From Nitrospinota bacterium (GTDB lineage: Bacteria > Nitrospinota_A > UBA7883 > JACRLM01): a DNA stretch of 9,551 nucleotides. The first letter of the stretch is position 1, and each line of letters begins with the position of its first letter. Position numbers and translations under genes: made by a program. Below the pieces are notes generated by a model. It was not told where the DNA came from. It was given only the letters and a program-made list of their open reading frames with translations, and ran no database searches. Below are positions 5,243 through 9,551 of the stretch, in pieces. Where the stretch lies: positions 1-9,551 of the forward strand of contig JADGAO010000123.1 of assembly GCA_015231995.1 (NCBI GenBank), given 5' to 3'.

Positions 5243-5251
5243 TGTTATAAT
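5243..5251 (+). promoter_or_regulatory. Extended -10 promoter of typA
   Basis: TG (5243-5244), one base, then a perfect TATAAT (5246-5251) make an extended -10 element, which can work without a good -35; none is seen. The predicted start near 5258 leaves a leader of about 24 bases before the ATG at 5282. Confidence 0.65.
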
Positions 5252-5281
5252 TTAAGTTTTTTCGCAAACTATACGGCGGTT

Positions 5282-7111
5282 ATGGAACATAGAAACGACA
5301 TCAGGAACATCTGCGTGATCGCTCACGTTGATCATGGCAAGACGACTCTCGTTGACACTCTCTTTAAACAGGCCGGCACTTTCCGCGATAACGAGGCGGT
5401 TACGGAGCGTGTGATGGACGCCAACGACCTGGAGCGGGAGCGCGGCATCACCATCTTCTCCAAAAACGCTTCCGTCACATGGAAAGGCGTGAAGATAAAC
5501 ATTGTGGACACCCCGGGCCACGCCGATTTCGGCGGCGAGGTTCAGCGCATCATGAAGATGGTGGACGGCGCCCTGCTCCTGGTGGACGCGGTGGACGGCC
5601 CCATGCCGCAGACGAAATACGTGCTGAAAAACGCCCTGGAAATCGGCCTTGCGCCGGTTGTGGTGATAAACAAGATAGACAGGCACGACGCCAGGCCGGA
5701 CTGGGTGTTGAACCAGGTGTTCGACCTTTTCTCGGCGCTTGGAGCCACCGACAAGCAACTCGACTTCATCGCCGTTTACGCTTCGGCCAAAAACGGGCTT
5801 GCGACGTTGGATCCCGCCGTTCCCGGCGTATCCATGGCCCCACTGCTCGACACCATCGTCAGCGGCATCGAGCCTCCCCTCGTGGCGCTCGACCAGCCGT
5901 TCCAGATGCTGGTGACCTCCGTGGAGTATGACAACTACCTCGGACGTATGGCTGTCGGCAAAATCGGCAGGGGCAAAGTCTCCACCGGCGAGATGATGGC
6001 CCGCATAGACCGCGAGGGGAACATCACTTTCACCAAGATTCAGAAGATTTTCACCTTTTTCGGGCTTAACCGTTCGGAGACAGCCTCCGTGTCGGCTGGC
6101 GACATCGCCGTCATCGCGGCCGGGTTCAAAGACCTGGACATCGGCGAGACCCTCGCCGACAAGGACTTTCCCGAAGCTCTGCCCACGATAGAAATAGACG
6201 AGCCGACCATTTCCATGAACTTCTCGATCAACACTTCCATCCTGTGCGGGCGTTCCGGCGACAAGCTGACCAGCCGCCATCTGGAAGAGAGGCTCAATCA
6301 GGAGTTGCGCTCCAACATCGCCCTTCGGGTGGAACGCGACGAGAGCGGCGAAGGTTTCAAAGTTTCCGGCAGGGGCGAGTTGCACCTTGCCATCCTAATA
6401 GAGACGATGCGCCGCGAAGGGTTCGAGATGTCCGTCTCCCGTCCCCAGATCATCACCCGCATGATAGACGGCGTGGTCATGGAGCCGGAGGAGTTCACCA
6501 TCGTTGACGTTGACGAATCCCACTCCGGCAAGGTCATCGAAAAGTTCGGCATGCGCAAAGGCTCGCTCAAGAACATGGCCAATATGGAAAAGGGCAGGGT
6601 GCGGCTGGAGTTTACGATACCCGCGCGCGGGTTGATAGGCATGCATTCGGAGCTGTTGACGGAGACGCGCGGTACGGCGGTCATCACGCACTCGTTCCAT
6701 CGTTTCATCGAATGGGTAGGGGCGATTGAAACACGGCGCAACGGCTCGTTGATAAGCCAGGATCATGGAACCGCCACCGCGTATGCGCTCGACAAACTTT
6801 CCGACCGGGGGATATTCTTCATCGCGCCGGGAACCGAAGTCTATGAAGGGATGATCGTCGGCGAGAACAACAAGGGTAGCGACCTGATCATAAACATCAC
6901 CAAGGGCAAGAAGCTCACCAACATGCGCACATCTTCTTCCGACGACACAGTAAAGCTGACGCCGCCGAAGATATTGTCGCTGGAGCAGTCGCTGGAGTAC
7001 CTGGCCGATGACGAGCTGGCCGAAGTGACCCCGGCCGCCATCCGCATCCGCAAGAAGTATCTCAACGAAGAAGACCGCAAGAAAAACAGGAAAAAAGTGG
7101 GAGCGGCCTGA
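5282..7111 (+). CDS. typA: Ribosome-associated translational GTPase TypA/BipA
   Basis: TypA is an EF-G-like GTPase that binds the ribosome and helps large-subunit assembly and growth under stress or cold. The 609-residue product is of normal family length. GTPase motifs are complete: G1 AHVDHGKTT (14-22), G2 RGIT (54-57), G3 DTPGH (76-80), G4 NKID (130-133) and a YASAKNG G5. The EF-Tu domain II, the EF-G-like domains and the TypA-specific C-terminal region (near GTATAYALDKLSDRG onward) all follow, ending in a Lys/Arg-rich tail. An in-frame ATG at 5204 would add 26 residues, but the -10 at 5246-5251 lies inside that extension and family members start at MEHRNDIRN-type sequences, so 5282 is preferred. 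No strong Shine-Dalgarno is visible before it. cysC follows after 61 bases without a clear terminator and may be co-transcribed. Confidence 0.96.
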   Translation: MEHRNDIRNICVIAHVDHGKTTLVDTLFKQAGTFRDNEAVTERVMDANDLERERGITIFSKNASVTWKGVKINIVDTPGHADFGGEVQRIMKMVDGALLLVDAVDGPMPQTKYVLKNALEIGLAPVVVINKIDRHDARPDWVLNQVFDLFSALGATDKQLDFIAVYASAKNGLATLDPAVPGVSMAPLLDTIVSGIEPPLVALDQPFQMLVTSVEYDNYLGRMAVGKIGRGKVSTGEMMARIDREGNITFTKIQKIFTFFGLNRSETASVSAGDIAVIAAGFKDLDIGETLADKDFPEALPTIEIDEPTISMNFSINTSILCGRSGDKLTSRHLEERLNQELRSNIALRVERDESGEGFKVSGRGELHLAILIETMRREGFEMSVSRPQIITRMIDGVVMEPEEFTIVDVDESHSGKVIEKFGMRKGSLKNMANMEKGRVRLEFTIPARGLIGMHSELLTETRGTAVITHSFHRFIEWVGAIETRRNGSLISQDHGTATAYALDKLSDRGIFFIAPGTEVYEGMIVGENNKGSDLIINITKGKKLTNMRTSSSDDTVKLTPPKILSLEQSLEYLADDELAEVTPAAIRIRKKYLNEEDRKKNRKKVGAA

Positions 7112-7172
7112 CCTGGGACGGCGCTAAGATTGTTTGGCGCGCAAGCCGACATAAAACAGTTTTGAGGGAACG

Positions 7173-7781
7173 ATGTCCGGGAAAAACCTTGTGTGGCACC
7201 AGGCCACCGTCAGCAGGGAGGCGCGTCAGCGCCAGAATGGGCACAAGAGCGCCATCGTCTGGTTCACCGGGTTGTCCGGGTCGGGCAAGTCCACGCTCGC
7301 CCATGCGGTGGAGGATCGCCTTCACAAGATAGGTTGCAGGACTTTCGTGCTCGACGGCGACAACGTGCGCCACGGCTTGTGTTCCGACCTGACCTTTTCA
7401 AACAGGGACCGCGAAGAGAACATACGAAGGGTCGGGGAAGCGGCCAAGCTTTTCCTTGAGGGCGGCGTCATAGTTCTAACGGCGTTCATATCCCCATTCA
7501 GGTCGGACAGGGAACGGGTTCGCAATCTGGTGTTGCACGGCGATTTCATGGAAGTCTTTTGCAAATGTTCCCTGGAAATTTGCGAACGCCGCGACGTGAA
7601 GGGCATGTACAAAAAAGCCAGGGAAGGAAAAATCCCGGAATTCACCGGCATCTCGTCGCCATACGAGGAGCCGTTAAATCCAGAGCTTTCTTTGGAGACC
7701 GGGAATCTGTCGGTGGAGGAATCGGTCTCAAGGGTCATAGACATGCTTACCGAAAGAGGCGTCATCAACATCCCCTCGTAG
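7173..7781 (+). CDS. cysC: Adenylylsulfate (APS) kinase
   Basis: The enzyme phosphorylates the 3' hydroxyl of adenosine 5'-phosphosulfate with ATP, giving PAPS, the sulfate donor for assimilation or sulfation. Its 202 residues match stand-alone bacterial APS kinases. Visible motifs are the Walker A GLSGSGKST (33-41), LDGDNVRHGL (60-69) and the APS-binding FSNRDREENIRR (75-86). FISPFRSDRE follows, with Ser107 at the position of the phospho-serine of the E. coli enzyme, then KGMYKKAREGKIPEFTGI and SSPYEEP. GAGGGA at 7164-7169 is the ribosome binding site. No ATP sulfurylase, PAPS reductase or sulfotransferase is nearby. The next gene starts polysaccharide synthesis, so sulfation of a glycan is possible but unproven. 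Confidence 0.95.
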   Translation: MSGKNLVWHQATVSREARQRQNGHKSAIVWFTGLSGSGKSTLAHAVEDRLHKIGCRTFVLDGDNVRHGLCSDLTFSNRDREENIRRVGEAAKLFLEGGVIVLTAFISPFRSDRERVRNLVLHGDFMEVFCKCSLEICERRDVKGMYKKAREGKIPEFTGISSPYEEPLNPELSLETGNLSVEESVSRVIDMLTERGVINIPS

Positions 7782-7827
7782 TTTGCGTTGAAGGCTGGCC
7801 TTGCGTTTATCATCCGTCTTTAAGCAA

Positions 7828-7902
7828 GGGCGGCTCCCGATCCGCCCCTACCGAGGACGGCGGGGTGAAGAACACCCACGCCGGGCATTTAGAAGACACC
7901 CC
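7828..7902. repeat. Intergenic repeat mosaic between cysC and the glycosyltransferase gene
   Basis: GGGCGG (7828-7833) and CCGCCC (7842-7847) form a hairpin ending in CCCCTAC, like the element at 3808-3832. GACGGCGGGGTGAAGA (7856-7871) is identical to 4967-4982, and AAGAACACCCACGCCG (7868-7883) matches 5142-5157 with one mismatch. A further GAAGACACCCCC follows near 7892-7902. No gene is evident in the 218-bp gap apart from a 29-codon leader ORF at its end. Confidence 0.65.
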
Positions 7903-7920
7903 CATCGGAGCCGGATATGA

Positions 7921-7949
7921 CTGAAAAAATCTTTTTTTTGGGCTATAAT
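7921..7949 (+). promoter_or_regulatory. Promoter of the polyprenyl glycosylphosphotransferase gene
   Basis: CTGAAA (7921-7926, 4/6) and TATAAT (7944-7949, 6/6) are 17 bases apart, with a run of eight T in the spacer. The predicted start is near 7956, about 44 bases before the ATG at 8000. Confidence 0.6.
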
Positions 7950-7999
7950 TTCGGAAAAATGGCGCATGGGGGACGAGTAATCAATCGGGTCGGCCTGCG

Positions 8000-9403
8000 A
8001 TGTTGAAGAAACATAACCAGCTATTTCTCACCCTCATGATCGTGACGGATCTTGTCATGGTCGTGGCGTCGTGGCTTGCGGCGTATTATGCCAGGTTCTA
8101 CCTCGGTTTCATTCCTGCGCCGATGGGCATTCCTTCCGCCTGGGTTTATATAAAACTCCTGCCGGTGATCCTTGTTATATGGTTCTTCGCCTTGCGTTTT
8201 GGCGAGCTCTATTCCCCAATGCGGTCGGACTCGCGCTTTCACGAGTATTACCGCATCTTCAAGGCCGTCACTATAGGCTCCGTCATGGTCATGGCCGCCA
8301 CCTTCTTCTACCGCGAACACTCTTATTCCCGGTACGTAATGGGGCTGTTCTGGGTGTTCAGCGCCTTCTTCCTCGTCCTGTCCCACGCCACCGTGCGGGC
8401 CATTCTCCGCAAGCTACGAAGCAAAGGGTACAACCTCCGCTATGTGCTCATCATCGGCACAGGGGACCTTGGGCAGACGCTGGCTGGCACATTTGCGCGT
8501 CATCCAGAGTCCGGGCTCAAGCTTGTCGGCATGTTGACGGACGACCATTCGGAAGTAGGGAAAAAATACAAGGATTGCGAAGTCATCGGCCTGATAGACG
8601 ACGTCAGCAAGCTGATCGCGCGGTTTAACGTGGATCAGATTTTCATAGCCCTCCCGCGCCACGCCAACGACAGGATGGAAAAGACGCTCAACCTGCTAGG
8701 CTCCGAGGTCGTGGACATAAAGCTTGCGCCGGACATTCTCCAGTTCATGCGCCTCAACGCCGGGGTGGAGGATTTCGACGGCATTCCGCTCGTCTCCCTC
8801 TCCGAAAGCCCGATGTATGGATGGAACCTCGTCTTCAAGCGCGTGTTCGACACGGTGTTCGCATCCATCTTCATTCTGCTCTGGTCGCCGGTGATGGCGG
8901 TCATAGCGATACTCATCAGGCTCGAATCTAAAGGCCCCATCGTCTTCAAACAGGAGCGGATGAGCCTGGGCGGGGGGAAGTTTACGATCTACAAGTTCCG
9001 CTCGATGCGCGAGGACGCGGAAAAAGAGAGCGGGGCCGTATGGGCGAGCAAAGGGGACGACCGCAAGACGAAGGTCGGCGAATTCATCAGGAAGACCAGC
9101 CTCGACGAACTGCCGCAGTTGTTCAACGTGCTCATGGGCGACATGAGCCTGGTCGGGCCGAGGCCGGAGCGCCCGGTGTTCGTGGAGGATTTCAGCAAGA
9201 CCATTCCCATGTACATGCTTCGCCACAAGATGAAGGCGGGTATAACGGGATGGGCGCAGGTAAACGGGTTTCGCGGGCAAACGTCGCTGGATAAAAGGCT
9301 GGAGTTCGACCTTTACTACATCGAGAATTGGTCGCTCATGCTCGACGTCAAGATACTCTGGCTTACGATATGGCGGGGGTTCGTCAACGAACACGCCTAT
9401 TGA
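8000..9403 (+). CDS. Polyprenyl glycosylphosphotransferase (initiating sugar-phosphate transferase)
   Basis: This integral membrane enzyme moves a sugar-1-phosphate from a nucleotide sugar to undecaprenyl phosphate, the first step of exopolysaccharide, capsule or O-antigen units (WcaJ/WbaP-like, 467 residues, full length). N-terminal membrane segments lie at about 8-30, 50-68, 88-104 and 111-133. A Rossmann-like cytoplasmic domain follows (GTGDLG, 153-158), then a membrane segment or re-entrant helix at 283-305. The catalytic domain shows KGPIVFKQER (311-320), KFTIYKFRSM, the Asp369-Glu370 dyad in SLDELPQLFNVLMGDMSLVG, GPRPERP (386-392), and KAGITGWAQVNGFRG near the end. The sugar cannot be named from sequence. 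The start has no good Shine-Dalgarno and overlaps the end of a short leader ORF. No glycosyltransferases are seen before the window ends. Confidence 0.94.
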   Translation: MLKKHNQLFLTLMIVTDLVMVVASWLAAYYARFYLGFIPAPMGIPSAWVYIKLLPVILVIWFFALRFGELYSPMRSDSRFHEYYRIFKAVTIGSVMVMAATFFYREHSYSRYVMGLFWVFSAFFLVLSHATVRAILRKLRSKGYNLRYVLIIGTGDLGQTLAGTFARHPESGLKLVGMLTDDHSEVGKKYKDCEVIGLIDDVSKLIARFNVDQIFIALPRHANDRMEKTLNLLGSEVVDIKLAPDILQFMRLNAGVEDFDGIPLVSLSESPMYGWNLVFKRVFDTVFASIFILLWSPVMAVIAILIRLESKGPIVFKQERMSLGGGKFTIYKFRSMREDAEKESGAVWASKGDDRKTKVGEFIRKTSLDELPQLFNVLMGDMSLVGPRPERPVFVEDFSKTIPMYMLRHKMKAGITGWAQVNGFRGQTSLDKRLEFDLYYIENWSLMLDVKILWLTIWRGFVNEHAY

Positions 9404-9428
9404 AGAGGGTTAATCCCGGATTCCGAAG

Positions 9429-9459
9429 TTGATAGGGGGCTGTCGCCAAATGGTATAAT
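9429..9459 (+). promoter_or_regulatory. Extended -10 promoter at right edge
   Basis: TTGATA (9429-9434, 5/6) lies 19 bases before TATAAT (9454-9459), which has TG one base upstream (9451-9452). The extended -10 can tolerate the long spacer. It reads out of the window to the right. TGTCGC (9441-9446) and GCGACA (9464-9469) flank the -10 symmetrically and could be an operator. Confidence 0.6.
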
Positions 9460-9478
9460 AGAAGCGACAAACGCTGTT

Positions 9479-9550
9479 CGAGGTGTTCTTGCACATTTGC
9501 AGGACGAAGCGAAGGCTCCATCCTTTTCCCTCCCCGAAGATCGGAGGGGT
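9479..9550 (-). repeat. Inverted second copy of the 5085-5154 repeat
   Basis: The reverse complement of this segment aligns with 5085-5154 with roughly six substitutions and three or four small indels by eye. It includes a 19-base exact block, CTTCGGGGAGGGAAAAGGA, and the AAGAACACC end. The segment is non-coding and part of a dispersed repeat family. The copy may continue beyond the window. Confidence 0.75.
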
Positions 9551-9551
9551 A

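Larger units (their letters stand above)
4750..5281. other. Repeat-rich intergenic region between the DUF5610-like gene and typA
   Basis: This ~530-bp gap has no believable gene. In order it holds a C9T7 homopolymer run (4759-4774), a MITE-like inverted repeat (4825-4915), an extra AATGACAATG (4930-4939), a repeat block (4967-5157) with several GC hairpins, a 12-bp palindrome (5194-5205) and the typA promoter (5243-5251). Confidence 0.75.

Noticed and set aside
5204..5281. 26-residue N-terminal extension of TypA starting at 5204
   Set aside because: An extended -10 promoter lies inside it, family members start at the MEHRNDIRN-type sequence, and the upstream ATG is part of a palindrome.
5252..6385. 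377-codon open frame antisense to typA
   Set aside because: It lies wholly opposite a well-supported typA. Its His/Val/Gly-rich composition is typical of the mirror frame of a GC-rich gene.
7782..7940. Intrinsic terminator for cysC using the eight-T run at 7932-7939
   Set aside because: No stable hairpin ends directly before the T-run; the nearest hairpin is about 85 bases upstream.

Overview
The window is a piece of bacterial chromosome, moderately GC-rich. It has compact protein genes, good -35/-10 promoters, and several families of short repeats in the gaps. A lipoprotein signal peptide and a bactoprenol-dependent sugar-phosphate transferase point to a Gram-negative-type cell. A glycine-rich RRM protein, a DUF5610-like protein and a TPR protein with a receiver-like domain suggest an environmental lineage near Nitrospinota, Nitrospirota or Desulfobacterota. 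That placement is only an impression from protein style; no rRNA or other marker is present.

Left part (1-2210). A small cysteine-rich lipoprotein is followed by a strong hairpin. Next comes a strong promoter with a ~110-nt GGA-rich leader in front of a short disordered protein of unknown function. On the opposite strand lie a glycine-rich RRM RNA-binding protein with a clear intrinsic terminator and, beyond it, a family I inorganic pyrophosphatase. The pyrophosphatase ends only 12 bp from the convergent disordered-protein gene.

Middle (2211-5281). A ~390-bp intergenic region holds a good promoter for a protein that joins a degenerate receiver (phospho-acceptor Asp replaced by Asn) to a TPR array. 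A two-hairpin REP-like element, a promoter and an 8-bp inverted repeat precede a DUF5610-like protein. A ~530-bp repeat-rich gap follows. It contains a MITE-like inverted repeat, modules that recur elsewhere in the window, a 12-bp palindrome and an extended -10 promoter.

Right part (5282-9551). typA/bipA (ribosome-associated GTPase) is followed on the same strand by cysC (APS kinase), then a repeat-containing gap with a promoter, then a full-length polyprenyl glycosylphosphotransferase that starts exopolysaccharide or O-antigen repeat units. The window ends with another extended -10 promoter reading rightwards and an inverted copy of a repeat seen upstream of typA.

Most genes are housekeeping or single accessory genes, and I do not see a complete new multi-gene system. 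The parts most worth a second look are the pseudo-receiver/TPR protein with its DUF5610 neighbour, the GGA-rich leader at 720-827, the CGATAA half-sites shared by three intergenic regions, and the dispersed intergenic repeat families.
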